Shown here piece by piece: positions 34,071-43,045 of a DNA stretch of 64,000 bases. Position numbers and translations under genes: made by a program. The notes under the pieces are model-generated. The model searched no databases. It was not told where the DNA came from and worked only from the letters and a program-made list of their open reading frames with translations. Each line of letters opens with the position of its first letter. The stretch's first letter is position 1. Source of the stretch: Novosphingobium sp. SG751A (GTDB lineage Bacteria > Pseudomonadota > Alphaproteobacteria > Sphingomonadales > Sphingomonadaceae); contig NZ_JABGCB010000014.1 of NCBI RefSeq assembly GCF_013149295.1, positions 62,001 to 126,000 of the forward strand, given 5' to 3'.

Positions 34071-35659
34071 GTCAACCTGCTGCCCTCCCCCTGACCGATG
34101 CGGCCGCCCCGGGTGCCGCATCCTCGTCCGGCGCTGCGCTGGACGAAGTGGTCAACCGCGATCTCAACACGCTGGCGAAAGGCGGGCGGACCAATTTCTT
34201 TGGGTTCCTGCTGCGTCTGGCCGCGCGTCTGCCGTTTTTGTTTATCGCCGGGCGTTTGTATGGCGCCGATGCGCTGGGGCGGTTTGCCTCGGCGCTGGTG
34301 GTAATCGAACTGGCCTCGCAGCTTTGCACGCTGGGGCAAAAGCGCGGGATTGCGCAAAGATTGTCCGATGATGATCGCGATGCGGCCCATGTGATCGCCG
34401 ATGGCGTGGTGCTGACCGTGCTGATCGCGCTGCCCGTCACGCTGGGGCTGTTCCTTTTCCCATGGCCGATGTTCCCCTCGGGCGAATTTTCCGCGCTGGA
34501 TCGCTGGCTGGTGCTGGCCATCGCGCCAACGGCGTTGACCGACATTGCGCTGGCCGCGCTGGCCTATCGTTTTGACGTGGGCGCGACGGTGCGCGCGCGT
34601 TCGGTGATCGAGCCATGGACGCTCTCCATCGCGGCGGGCGTGTTCTGGGCGGCGGGCAAATGGGGCGGCACGCAAGGCTGGTGGACCCATCTGGGCGCGA
34701 GCGGGCTGACATTGTCCTATGTGGTTTCGGTGTCGGCTGCGATGCTCTCGGCGGCGCTGCCGCTGCTGCGTTCCTATGGCCTGCCGCTGGACTGGACGCC
34801 GCATCCGTTGCGGATCGGGCGGCTTGCGCTCAACACCATGCCGCTGGCCGTGGCCGATGCGGTGGAATGGGGCACGCGGCGTATCGACATCGCCATCCTT
34901 GGCATGTTCGCCACACCCACTTCGGTCGGCGTCTATTACGTGGCGCAGCAGGTCGCCAGCCTGCCGCAAAAGCTGAAAACCAGTTTCGAGCCGATCCTTG
35001 GCCCGGTCATCACGCGCAATCTGAAGGAAGGCAATCTGGAGGCGATTGCCCGGCAGGTGTGCCAGGTGGGCTTCTGGATCACGGCTGCTCAGGCGGGGAT
35101 CGCGCTGGCGCTGGGCATTCCGGGGGACGGGGTGCTGGGGCTGGTGGGCCCGCAATTTACCGGCGGGATGCTGGCGCTGGCTTTTCTGCTGGGCGCTGAG
35201 GTCTGCGCCGCGCCAGCGGTCGTCAGTGAGGCGGCGCTGATCTATATCGCCCCCTTGCGCAATCTCTGGCTCTCGCTGGCCACGATCGGGCTTCAGGCGA
35301 TTTTCACGCTGGCGGGCATGTTGATTTCGGGCGGCTTCTATTTCGACGAGATGGATCAGGCTGCCTCTGCCGCAGGCGCGCTGATGGTCACGCTCTCCAT
35401 CGCCAGTCTGGTCAAGTCGCGGCTGCTGCAATGGCATCTGGGCTATAAGGTCGAGACGCTGCGCTGGTCGCTGTTTGCCGCCGCTGTGGCAGCAGGCGCG
35501 CTGGGCTGGGCGGTGGTGCGGTTTTTGCCGGAATGGGCACAGATTGCTCTGGGCATTCCGGCGATTCTGGGGCTTTACTGTCTGGTGATCTGGCGGCTCG
35601 GCTTTGGCCCGGCGGACCGCTTGCTGTTTCGCCGCCAGAAGGGCGAGCAGGCCGCGTAA
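34067..35659 (+). CDS. Polysaccharide flippase-like membrane protein
   Basis: This 530-aa protein has about 12-14 membrane segments and the pattern of Wzx/MATE-type polysaccharide exporters. Examples are FFGFLLRLAARLPFLFIAGR, DIAILGMFATPTSVGVYYVA and the long C-terminal membrane region. It probably moves lipid-linked oligosaccharides across the inner membrane. The TTG at 34067 overlaps the gpsA stop and suggests coupling. No glycosyltransferase genes are adjacent, so the substrate is unknown. Confidence 0.72.
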   Translation: MSQPAALPLTDAAAPGAASSSGAALDEVVNRDLNTLAKGGRTNFFGFLLRLAARLPFLFIAGRLYGADALGRFASALVVIELASQLCTLGQKRGIAQRLSDDDRDAAHVIADGVVLTVLIALPVTLGLFLFPWPMFPSGEFSALDRWLVLAIAPTALTDIALAALAYRFDVGATVRARSVIEPWTLSIAAGVFWAAGKWGGTQGWWTHLGASGLTLSYVVSVSAAMLSAALPLLRSYGLPLDWTPHPLRIGRLALNTMPLAVADAVEWGTRRIDIAILGMFATPTSVGVYYVAQQVASLPQKLKTSFEPILGPVITRNLKEGNLEAIARQVCQVGFWITAAQAGIALALGIPGDGVLGLVGPQFTGGMLALAFLLGAEVCAAPAVVSEAALIYIAPLRNLWLSLATIGLQAIFTLAGMLISGGFYFDEMDQAASAAGALMVTLSIASLVKSRLLQWHLGYKVETLRWSLFAAAVAAGALGWAVVRFLPEWAQIALGIPAILGLYCLVIWRLGFGPADRLLFRRQKGEQAA

Positions 35660-35683
35660 TTGATTGATGTGTGAGGCGTTTTG

Positions 35684-36229
35684 ATGGTTGAGTTGTTCCA
35701 GTCCTATCCTCTGGTGATCGTCGGTGCGGTGGTTCTGCTGGTGCTGCTGGCGGGTCTGCTGCTGCGCGGGCGCGGCAAGACGCGCGAGCGCCATCGCGCG
35801 CCCGATGCTCTGGACGAGGGCGTGGGGCCGGCGCAGCGCAACTCCGCGCTGATCAATGCGCCGAGCGCCGCCTCGACCGTGTCGCTGGGCGCGGCCGAAC
35901 CGGTGGCCGAAGTGGCGGTCAAAACCGAGGTTGAGCCGGATGCTTTCGGCGATCTGGCCGAGGCCGTGGCCGCGCAGGAAGCCGCAACCCAGACCGACGA
36001 CCTGACCCGCATCAAGGGACTGGGGCCCAAGCTGAAAGCGCGTCTTGCCGAACTGGGCGTGGTCAGTTTTGCCCAGATCGCCGCGTGGAGCGAGGCTGAT
36101 ATCGTGGCGATCGATGCGCAGTTGGGCACCTTTGCCGGCCGCGCCACACGGGATCAGTGGGTGGCGCAGGCGGGGTTTCTGGCTGCCGGGGATGTGGCAG
36201 GGTATGAGGCGAAGTTTGGGAAGTTGTGA
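35684..36229 (+). CDS. Membrane-anchored helix-hairpin-helix protein
   Basis: The 181-aa protein has an N-terminal membrane helix (YPLVIVGAVVLLVLLAGLLL). A charged, low-complexity linker follows, then a C-terminal helix-hairpin-helix domain (DDLTRIKGLGPKLKARLAEL) typical of predicted flap-endonuclease-like proteins. HHH domains bind DNA or proteins, but no catalytic residues are evident. The ATG at 35684 has GAGG upstream. A repeat element begins 8 bp after the stop. Confidence 0.75.
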   Translation: MVELFQSYPLVIVGAVVLLVLLAGLLLRGRGKTRERHRAPDALDEGVGPAQRNSALINAPSAASTVSLGAAEPVAEVAVKTEVEPDAFGDLAEAVAAQEAATQTDDLTRIKGLGPKLKARLAELGVVSFAQIAAWSEADIVAIDAQLGTFAGRATRDQWVAQAGFLAAGDVAGYEAKFGKL

Positions 36230-36237
36230 GGTTTGAT

Positions 36238-36471
36238 GCCTCCGGCGGGTTAAGGGCGGGGGCCCTTAACAATCCCGGTATTGGTGGTGTGTGGCTTGTT
36301 GGGTGGCGTCTTTTGGCATGGTTTTAAAGCCTGCGGCGCGGGACGTTGCGCCGATCGGCGCCGTAGGCTTTCAATTCCAAGCCTCGCGTCCGGCACGCAA
36401 GGCCGAACCCGTAGCGCAACTCAGATATTAACGGGACTGCAAAGGGCCCCCGCCCTTTGCCCGCCGGAGGC
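36238..36471. repeat. Composite inverted repeat element, copy B
   Basis: The plan is the same as at 23683: 46-nt arms (36238-36283 and 36426-36471) inverted to each other, with the inner pair AAAGCCTGCGGCGC (36326-36339) and GCGCCGTAGGCTTT (36358-36371). The total is 234 bp against 237 bp at 23683. The left arms differ at few positions, while the regions between arms are largely unrelated. It fills the gap between two convergent genes. Confidence 0.9.
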
Positions 36472-36482
36472 CCCCTAACCTC

Positions 36483-38669
36483 TCACTTCCCCCACTTCTT
36501 CTGCTGCTTCCCATACCGCGTCTTGCGCGTCCCCGGCTTGCCCTCATTCGACCGCCCGACGATGGGCGCCTTGCGCTCACCCTCGGGCAGGCCAAGTTCG
36601 GTAGCCTCCAGCCGCCTGATTTCGTCGCGCAACCGGCCTGCTTCCTCGAATTCGAGGTCGGCGGCGGCGGTGCGCATGCGCTTTTCGAGGTCCTCGATAT
36701 AGGCGCGCAGGTTGTGGCCGACGAGGTTGTTGACGCCATCATCCTCGATATCGACCAGCACCCCATCACGCGAGGCTGTATCGGCGACGATGTCGTGGAT
36801 GTTGCGCTTGATGCTTTGGGGCGTGATGCCGTGGGCCTCGTTATAGGCCTGTTGCTTGGCGCGGCGGCGGTCGGTTTCGGCGATGGCGCGTTCCATGCTG
36901 CCGGTCATGCGGTCGGCATAGAGGATCACGCGGCCATCGATATTGCGCGCCGCACGCCCGATGGTCTGCACCAGCGAGGTTTCCGAGCGCAGAAAGCCTT
37001 CTTTATCCGCGTCGAGGATGCAGACCAGCCCGCATTCGGGAATGTCCAGTCCTTCGCGCAGCAGGTTGATGCCGATGAGGACATCATAGACCCCAAGGCG
37101 CAGGTCGCGGATCAGCTCGATACGTTCGAGCGTTTCGACATCGCTGTGCATATAGCGGACCCGAACGCCCGCCTCATGCATGAACTCGGTCAGATCCTCG
37201 GCCATACGTTTGGTCAGAGTGGTGACCAAAGTGCGATAGCCCAAGGCAGCGGCCTTGCCGCATTCCACGATGCAATCCTGCACCTGATCCTCGACCGGGC
37301 GGATTTCGACCGGCGGATCGATGAGGCCCGTGGGGCGGATCACCTGTTCGGCAAAGGCGCCGCCTGACTGTTCCATCTCCCATCCGCCCGGCGTGGCGGA
37401 CACGGCCACGGTTTGCGGGCGCATCGCGTCCCATTCATTGAAGCGCAGCGGGCGGTTGTCGATGCAGGAGGGCAGGCGGAAGCCATATTCGGCCAGGGTG
37501 ATCTTGCGCCGATGGTCCCCGCGCGCCATCGCGCTGATCTGGGGCACGGTCTGGTGGCTTTCGTCCACGAACAACAGCGCATTGTCGGGCAGATATTCGA
37601 ACAGGGTCGGCGGCGGTTCGCCCGGCAGGCGGCCCGAGAGGAAGCGGGAGTAGTTCTCAACGCCTGCGCAACTGCCGGTCGCCGCGATCATCTCAAGGTC
37701 GAAATTGGTGCGCTGTTCAAGGCGCTGGGCCTCCAGCAATTTGCCTTCCGCGTTCAGCTCCTCCAGCCGCACCTGAAGCTCGAAACGGATCGCCTCCATC
37801 GCTTGCTTCATCGTCGGGCCGGGGGTGACGTGGTGGCTGTTGGCGTAAACGCGGATCTTGTCCAGTTTCGCCCCCGCCTTGCCGGTCAGGGGGTCGAATT
37901 CGCTGATCGCCTCAACCTCATCGCCAAAAAAGCTGATGCGCCACGCGATGTCTTCATAGTGGCTGGGGAAGATTTCCAGATTGTCGCCGCGCACGCGGAA
38001 CGTGCCGCGCGCAAAGGCCACCTCATTGCGCTTGTACTGCATCGCAACCAGTTTGCGGATGATCTCACCCTGATCCTGCGATTCTCCGACCTTGAGGTCA
38101 AAGATCATCGCGGCATAGGTTTCCACCGAGCCGATGCCGTAAAGGCAGGACACCGAGGCGACGATGATGACATCCTCGCGTTCGAGCAGCGCGCGCGTGG
38201 CCGAGTGGCGCATCCGGTCGATGGCCTCGTTAACGCTGGATTCCTTTTCGATATAGGTGTCCGAACGCGCGACATAGGCTTCGGGCTGATAGTAATCGTA
38301 ATAGGAGACGAAATATTCCACCGCATTGTCGGGGAAGAAGCTCTTCATCTCGCCATACAATTGCGCGGCCAGAATTTTGTTGGGCGCCAGGATCAGCGCG
38401 GGGCGCTGGGTCGCCTGAATGACCTGCGCCATGGTGAAGGTCTTGCCCGAGCCGGTAACGCCCAGCAAAACCTGCGTTTTATCGCCGCTCTCAATGCCCT
38501 GAACCAGTTCGGCAATCGCCGTGGGCTGGTCGCCGCTGGGCGTGTAATCGCTGATGATGCGCAAGGGCGGGCTGCCCTCGACCTTGGGCGGGCGGGCAGG
38601 GCGGTGGGGGACAAAGGTGCCGTCGGTGTCGGGTTCGGAAAGGCCCCGGCGGATGATGAGTTCAGCCAT
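36483..38669 (-). CDS. uvrB: Excinuclease ABC subunit UvrB
   Basis: UvrB is the damage-verifying helicase of nucleotide excision repair (728 aa). It has Walker A GVTGSGKTFTMAQV, the beta-hairpin YYDYYQPEAYV, the helicase motif FVDESHQTVPQ and GINLLREGLDIPECGLV. The C-terminal UvrC-binding UVR motif lies in EDLEKRMRTAAADLEFEEAG. The ATG at 38669 is preferred over codons 51 bp upstream because it begins the usual short leader before the helicase core. Confidence 0.97.
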   Translation of the reverse strand: MAELIIRRGLSEPDTDGTFVPHRPARPPKVEGSPPLRIISDYTPSGDQPTAIAELVQGIESGDKTQVLLGVTGSGKTFTMAQVIQATQRPALILAPNKILAAQLYGEMKSFFPDNAVEYFVSYYDYYQPEAYVARSDTYIEKESSVNEAIDRMRHSATRALLEREDVIIVASVSCLYGIGSVETYAAMIFDLKVGESQDQGEIIRKLVAMQYKRNEVAFARGTFRVRGDNLEIFPSHYEDIAWRISFFGDEVEAISEFDPLTGKAGAKLDKIRVYANSHHVTPGPTMKQAMEAIRFELQVRLEELNAEGKLLEAQRLEQRTNFDLEMIAATGSCAGVENYSRFLSGRLPGEPPPTLFEYLPDNALLFVDESHQTVPQISAMARGDHRRKITLAEYGFRLPSCIDNRPLRFNEWDAMRPQTVAVSATPGGWEMEQSGGAFAEQVIRPTGLIDPPVEIRPVEDQVQDCIVECGKAAALGYRTLVTTLTKRMAEDLTEFMHEAGVRVRYMHSDVETLERIELIRDLRLGVYDVLIGINLLREGLDIPECGLVCILDADKEGFLRSETSLVQTIGRAARNIDGRVILYADRMTGSMERAIAETDRRRAKQQAYNEAHGITPQSIKRNIHDIVADTASRDGVLVDIEDDGVNNLVGHNLRAYIEDLEKRMRTAAADLEFEEAGRLRDEIRRLEATELGLPEGERKAPIVGRSNEGKPGTRKTRYGKQQKKWGK

Positions 38670-38899
38670 GGCCCATCTATGGGCGTTCGCGATGCGTTCT
38701 GCAAGGGCGGGGCCGCGCAAGAGGCGAACAAGGACGCTGCGCCGCGAACTTTAGAGCCAAATCGCGACTTGTCTATACATCGCTATTTTTTCTTTCGCAT
38801 ACGCAGCAAGGCGCTTGGCAATGGCACAAGTTTGTTGCAGCTTGAGCCTAGATAACCGGCCGTGGGTGTTCGAGCCGGACAGTATTCAAGGGGTGTTCT

Positions 38900-40336
38900 A
38901 TGCCATCCACCACGATCTCGTCCTATGACGAGATGCTCGATGCCGAGGGGAATGTGCGTCCCGCCTATGCCGGCTATCGTGAGTGGTATCAGGCCCAAAG
39001 CCCCAAGTGGCTTGAGAAACAGGGCAAGAATGCCGAGGATGTGTTTCGCCGCACCGGCATCACCTTCAACGTCTATGGCGAAGATGCGGGGCAGGAACGG
39101 CTGATCCCCTTCGACATGATCCCGCGCATCATCACGGCAGATGAATGGAAGAAACTCTCGCGCGGGATTGACCAGCGGGTGCGCGCGCTCAACGCCTTCC
39201 TGCACGACCTTTATCACAAGCGCGAGATCGTCAAAGCCGGCAAGCTGCCCGAACGCCTGCTGGCCCAGAATGAGGCCTTTCTGCCCGAAATGGTGGGCTT
39301 TACGCCGCCGGGCGGGGTTTACACCCATATCGTGGGCATCGACCTTGTGCGCACCGGCCCCGATGATTTCATGGTGCTGGAGGATAATGCGCGCACGCCA
39401 TCGGGCGTCTCCTATATGCTGGAGAACCGCGAGACGATGATGGCGATGTTCCCCGACCTGTTCACCAAGGTTCAGGTGCAGCCGGTGTCGGATTATCCGC
39501 GCGCGCTGGCCCGTTCGCTGGCCGCCTGCGCGCCGCCTGCCGCGCAAGGGTCCGACCGGCCGGTGCTGGCGGTGCTGACGCCGGGCATCTTCAATTCGGC
39601 CTATTACGAACACGCTTTCCTTGCCGATCAGATGGGAGCCGAACTGGTCGAGGCGGCCGATCTGCGCGTGGTCGACGGGCGCGTCTGCATGCGCACCACG
39701 CGTGGGTGGCGGGCGATCGATGTGCTCTATCGCCGGGTGGACGACAATTTCCTCGATCCGCTGACCTATAATCCCGATTCGATGCTGGGCGTGGCGGGCA
39801 TCATGGATGTCTATCGCAGCGGGGGCATCACCATCGCCAATGCGCCCGGCACCGGCATTGCCGATGACAAGGCCATCTACAGCTTCATGCCCGAAATCGT
39901 CGAGTTTTATACCGGCGAAAAGCCGATCCTGAAGAATGTGCCGACATGGCGGTGCAGCGAGGCCGACGCGCTGGCCTATGTGCTCGATCACCTGTCCGAA
40001 CTGGTGGTGAAAGAGGTGCATGGCAGCGGCGGTTATGGCATGTTGATCGGGCCGACCAGCAGCAAGGGAGAAATCGCCGCCTTTGAGAAGAAGCTGCGCG
40101 CCAACCCGGATAATTACATCGCCCAGCCCACGCTTTCGCTCTCGACCGTGCCGATCTTTACCAAGGCGGGTCTGGCCCCGCGCCATGTCGATCTGCGGCC
40201 ATTCGTGCTGGTTTCGCCCCATGGCATCAACATCACGCCGGGCGGGCTGACCCGCGTGGCGCTTAAAAAGGGCTCGCTGGTGGTCAATTCGTCGCAGGGC
40301 GGGGGCACCAAGGACAGCTGGGTTCTGGCGGAATAA
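38900..40336 (+). CDS. Circularly permuted ATP-grasp type 2 protein
   Basis: This 478-aa protein is of the DUF404/DUF407 (COG2308) family, a permuted ATP-grasp predicted to join amino acids by amide bonds. Signature segments include TFNVYGEDAGQERLIPFDMI, DFMVLEDNARTPSGVSYMLE and LVVKEVHGSGGYGMLIGP. The end has LTRVALKKGSLVVNSSQGGG. It is the first of four genes that co-occur widely with Anbu. The gap to the Alpha-E gene is 10 bp. Confidence 0.9.
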   Translation: MPSTTISSYDEMLDAEGNVRPAYAGYREWYQAQSPKWLEKQGKNAEDVFRRTGITFNVYGEDAGQERLIPFDMIPRIITADEWKKLSRGIDQRVRALNAFLHDLYHKREIVKAGKLPERLLAQNEAFLPEMVGFTPPGGVYTHIVGIDLVRTGPDDFMVLEDNARTPSGVSYMLENRETMMAMFPDLFTKVQVQPVSDYPRALARSLAACAPPAAQGSDRPVLAVLTPGIFNSAYYEHAFLADQMGAELVEAADLRVVDGRVCMRTTRGWRAIDVLYRRVDDNFLDPLTYNPDSMLGVAGIMDVYRSGGITIANAPGTGIADDKAIYSFMPEIVEFYTGEKPILKNVPTWRCSEADALAYVLDHLSELVVKEVHGSGGYGMLIGPTSSKGEIAAFEKKLRANPDNYIAQPTLSLSTVPIFTKAGLAPRHVDLRPFVLVSPHGINITPGGLTRVALKKGSLVVNSSQGGGTKDSWVLAE

Positions 40337-40346
40337 GGGATAGGAT

Positions 40347-41282
40347 ATGTTGGGACGTTCCGCCTGGGGCATTTTCTGGATGGCGCGCTATTTGGAGCGT
40401 GCCGAGAATACTGCGCGCTTGCTCGATGCCGGTTTTCGCATGGCGCTGACGCGCGGCAATACCGTGGCCAGCGATGAATGGCGCAGCGTGCTGGTCACGC
40501 TGGGGATGGATGATGGCTATACCGGCGATATGTCGGGCCCGGCGATCACCAACTGGCTGCTGCGCGGGGCGGGCAATGACGGATCTGTGCTGTCCATGAT
40601 GGAGGCCGCGCGCACCAATGCGCGCATGGTGCGTACCGCCATCACCCGCGAGGTTTGGGAAGTGACCAATGAAAGCTGGATGCAGCTTCAGTCGCTGCTG
40701 GCCAAGCCTGTCAAGGAGGCCGACCTTGGCCATGTGCTGGATGTGATCCGCCGACAGGCCACCAGCGTGCGCGGCGCGATGGAAGGCACGATGCTGCGCA
40801 ATGACATTTTCAACTTTGCCCGTATCGGCACCCATCTGGAGCGGGCGGACAATACCGCGCGCATTCTGGATGTGAAATATCATGTCCTGCTGCCCTCGGC
40901 CGCGTGGGTGGGGTCGCGGCTGGACAATGCGCAATGGGAAATGGTGCTGCGCTCGGTCGCGGGCGAGCGGGCGTTTCGCTGGCTTCATGCAGGCGCGCTT
41001 GATCCCAAGGGGATTGCGCAGTTCCTGATCCTTGACGGGCGTTTCCCGCGCAGCCTGACCTATTGCCTGCGTAAACTGACCAGCAATATGGAATGGCTTT
41101 GCCGCGATTATCATCAGGAAACCGCGGCCTATCGGATGCAGAAAGAGGCCAGCGACAAGCTGGGCAAGACCACGATCACCGATATTTTCGAACATGGCCT
41201 GCATGAATTCATCACCGAATTCCTCGCCACCAACCGTCTGGTGGCCGATGCCATTGCCGCCGATTACCGTTTCACCGAATAG
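40347..41282 (+). CDS. Alpha-E domain protein (COG2307)
   Basis: The 311-aa protein is all-helical. It starts MLGRSAWGIFWMARYLERAE and repeats the ERADNTARILDVKYH theme near residue 170, as in Alpha-E family members. Its function is unproven. It occurs beside permuted ATP-grasp proteins and is predicted to help peptide tag or metabolite synthesis. It is followed by a transglutaminase after 15 bp. Confidence 0.88.
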   Translation: MLGRSAWGIFWMARYLERAENTARLLDAGFRMALTRGNTVASDEWRSVLVTLGMDDGYTGDMSGPAITNWLLRGAGNDGSVLSMMEAARTNARMVRTAITREVWEVTNESWMQLQSLLAKPVKEADLGHVLDVIRRQATSVRGAMEGTMLRNDIFNFARIGTHLERADNTARILDVKYHVLLPSAAWVGSRLDNAQWEMVLRSVAGERAFRWLHAGALDPKGIAQFLILDGRFPRSLTYCLRKLTSNMEWLCRDYHQETAAYRMQKEASDKLGKTTITDIFEHGLHEFITEFLATNRLVADAIAADYRFTE

Positions 41283-41297
41283 GCCCGGAGCCCGCCC

Positions 41298-42116
41298 ATG
41301 CGTATCTCGATCCAGCACCAGACGCATTACCGCTTTGACCAGCCGGTCTGGCATGGGGTGCAACGCCTGCGCCTGACGCCGCGCGATTGCGCGATGCAAA
41401 AAGTGCTGGGCTGGCAATTGTCGGTTCAGGGCGGGGCGATCGAATGTTCCTATGAGGATCACAACCGCAATCTGGTTTCGCTGATCTCGCTGGGCACGGG
41501 CAATGGCGAGATCACGATCACCGGGCAGGGGATGATCGAAACCTATGACAAGGCGGGCGTGGTGGGGACGCATACCGGCTTCATGCCGCTCTGGATCTTG
41601 GCCAATCCGACCGAATTGACCAAGCCGGGACCCAAGATCTGCGCTCTGGCCGCGAAATTCAGCCATGATGGCAGCAACACGATTGCCACGTTGCACGATC
41701 TGATGGCGGCGGTGAACAAGGCGGTGGTCTATGAGTCGGGGCATACCGGCGCGGCCACCACCGCCGAGGCCGCATTGGCGGTCGGCAAAGGCGTGTGTCA
41801 GGATCATGCGCAGGTGTTCATCGCGGTCGCGCGCCTGATGGGCCTGCCCGCGCGCTATGTCTCGGGCTATCTGGTGATCGAGGGGCGGGTGGATCAGGAT
41901 GCCGGCCATGGCTGGGCCGAGGTGCATGTGCCGGGCCTGGGCTGGGTCGGATTTGACGCGGCCAATGACACCTGCCCGGATGACACCTATGTGCGCCTTG
42001 CCGTGGGCGCCGATTACCGCGACGCCGCACCTGTCACCAGCATGGCGCAGGGCGGGGGCGCGGCGGTGCTGTCGGTGGCGGTTCAGGTGGCCCAGCAGCA
42101 GGTGGTGGAACAGTAA
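41298..42116 (+). CDS. Transglutaminase-like protease family protein
   Basis: This 272-aa protein has an N-terminal bacterial transglutaminase-associated domain (IQHQTHYRFDQPVWHGVQRL) and a transglutaminase core. The triad is Cys167 (GKGVCQDHAQ), His204 (GHGWAEVHV) and Asp220 (GFDAAND). Such proteins probably cleave or transfer peptide bonds. The third gene of the Anbu set, it has no signal peptide and so should act in the cytoplasm. Confidence 0.9.
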   Translation: MRISIQHQTHYRFDQPVWHGVQRLRLTPRDCAMQKVLGWQLSVQGGAIECSYEDHNRNLVSLISLGTGNGEITITGQGMIETYDKAGVVGTHTGFMPLWILANPTELTKPGPKICALAAKFSHDGSNTIATLHDLMAAVNKAVVYESGHTGAATTAEAALAVGKGVCQDHAQVFIAVARLMGLPARYVSGYLVIEGRVDQDAGHGWAEVHVPGLGWVGFDAANDTCPDDTYVRLAVGADYRDAAPVTSMAQGGGAAVLSVAVQVAQQQVVEQ

Positions 42117-42292
42117 AGGTTTCCCTAGTATTCGGCTTATCGGAGGCTACGCAGGGGAGCGGTGACGCGATCCTTGGTATTTTGCCATAGGGTCACGCTC
42201 TCAAGGCCATCTTTCCTTGACTGTTGCAGGCATTATTGTGCAACCGCAGCCTTAAGGATTCGCGCGGGGTATAGCGCTATAAGGGGAAACAA

Positions 42293-43042
42293 GTGACCTA
42301 CTGTGTTGGCATGATGCTGGATGCCGGGCTGGTGTTGATGAGTGACACCCGCACCAATTCGGGCGTCGACAACATCTCGACCTTCCGCAAGCTGTTCCAT
42401 TGGGAAGTGCCGGGCGAGCGGGTCGTAGCGCTGATGACCAGTGGGAATCTGGCGACAACTCAGGCGGTTGTCTCCAAGATCGAGGAACGTTTCAAGCTGC
42501 CCAGCGAACGGCACAATTGCGTGCTGGAGGCCTCGACCATGTTTCAGATGGCGGGCATCGTGGGCAAGACGCTGCGCGAGACGATTGCCGAGCGTGACGC
42601 CGATGTGGGGCCGCAGGCGGCGGGGCAATTTGGCGCAACGCTGATTCTGGCCGGACAGATCGAGGGGCAGGAGCCGCGCCTGTTCATGATCTATCCCGAA
42701 GGCAATTTTATCGAGGGCACGCTCGACACACCGTTTTTCCAGATTGGCGAGACGAAATATGGCCGTCCGATCATCCTGCGCGGCTATGACCGCAAGATGG
42801 CGTTTGAGGATGCGGTCAAATTGCTGATGGTCAGCTTTGATTCGACGCTCAAGGCCAATCTGTCGGTGGGTATGCCGCTCGATCTGGTGGTGATCGGGCG
42901 CGACGATTTGAGCATCAAGTATGAGCGCCGGATCGAGGCCAATGATCCGTGGTATCGCGTGATCTCGGCCAGTTGGAGCGACAGTCTCAAGGCCGCGCTC
43001 GACGGGCTGCCCGACTTTCCTTTTCACATCGCCCGGAACTGA
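42293..43042 (+). CDS. Anbu, proteasome-like peptidase homologue
   Basis: Anbu is a bacterial relative of proteasome beta subunits and HslV (249 aa). The GTG start gives MTYCVGMMLDAG, so removal of Met exposes Thr2 as the N-terminal nucleophile. The motif LMSDTRTNSGVDNISTFRK is the family hallmark. Anbu forms open helical or ring assemblies and its substrate is unknown. A 176-bp gap separates it from the transglutaminase gene, so it may have its own promoter (TTGACT near 42217). Confidence 0.92.
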   Translation: MTYCVGMMLDAGLVLMSDTRTNSGVDNISTFRKLFHWEVPGERVVALMTSGNLATTQAVVSKIEERFKLPSERHNCVLEASTMFQMAGIVGKTLRETIAERDADVGPQAAGQFGATLILAGQIEGQEPRLFMIYPEGNFIEGTLDTPFFQIGETKYGRPIILRGYDRKMAFEDAVKLLMVSFDSTLKANLSVGMPLDLVVIGRDDLSIKYERRIEANDPWYRVISASWSDSLKAALDGLPDFPFHIARN

Positions 43043-43045
43043 TCG

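Noticed and set aside
38822..38839. Possible sigma-54 promoter before the ATP-grasp gene
   Set aside because: TGGCAC and TTGCA are present but two bases too far apart.
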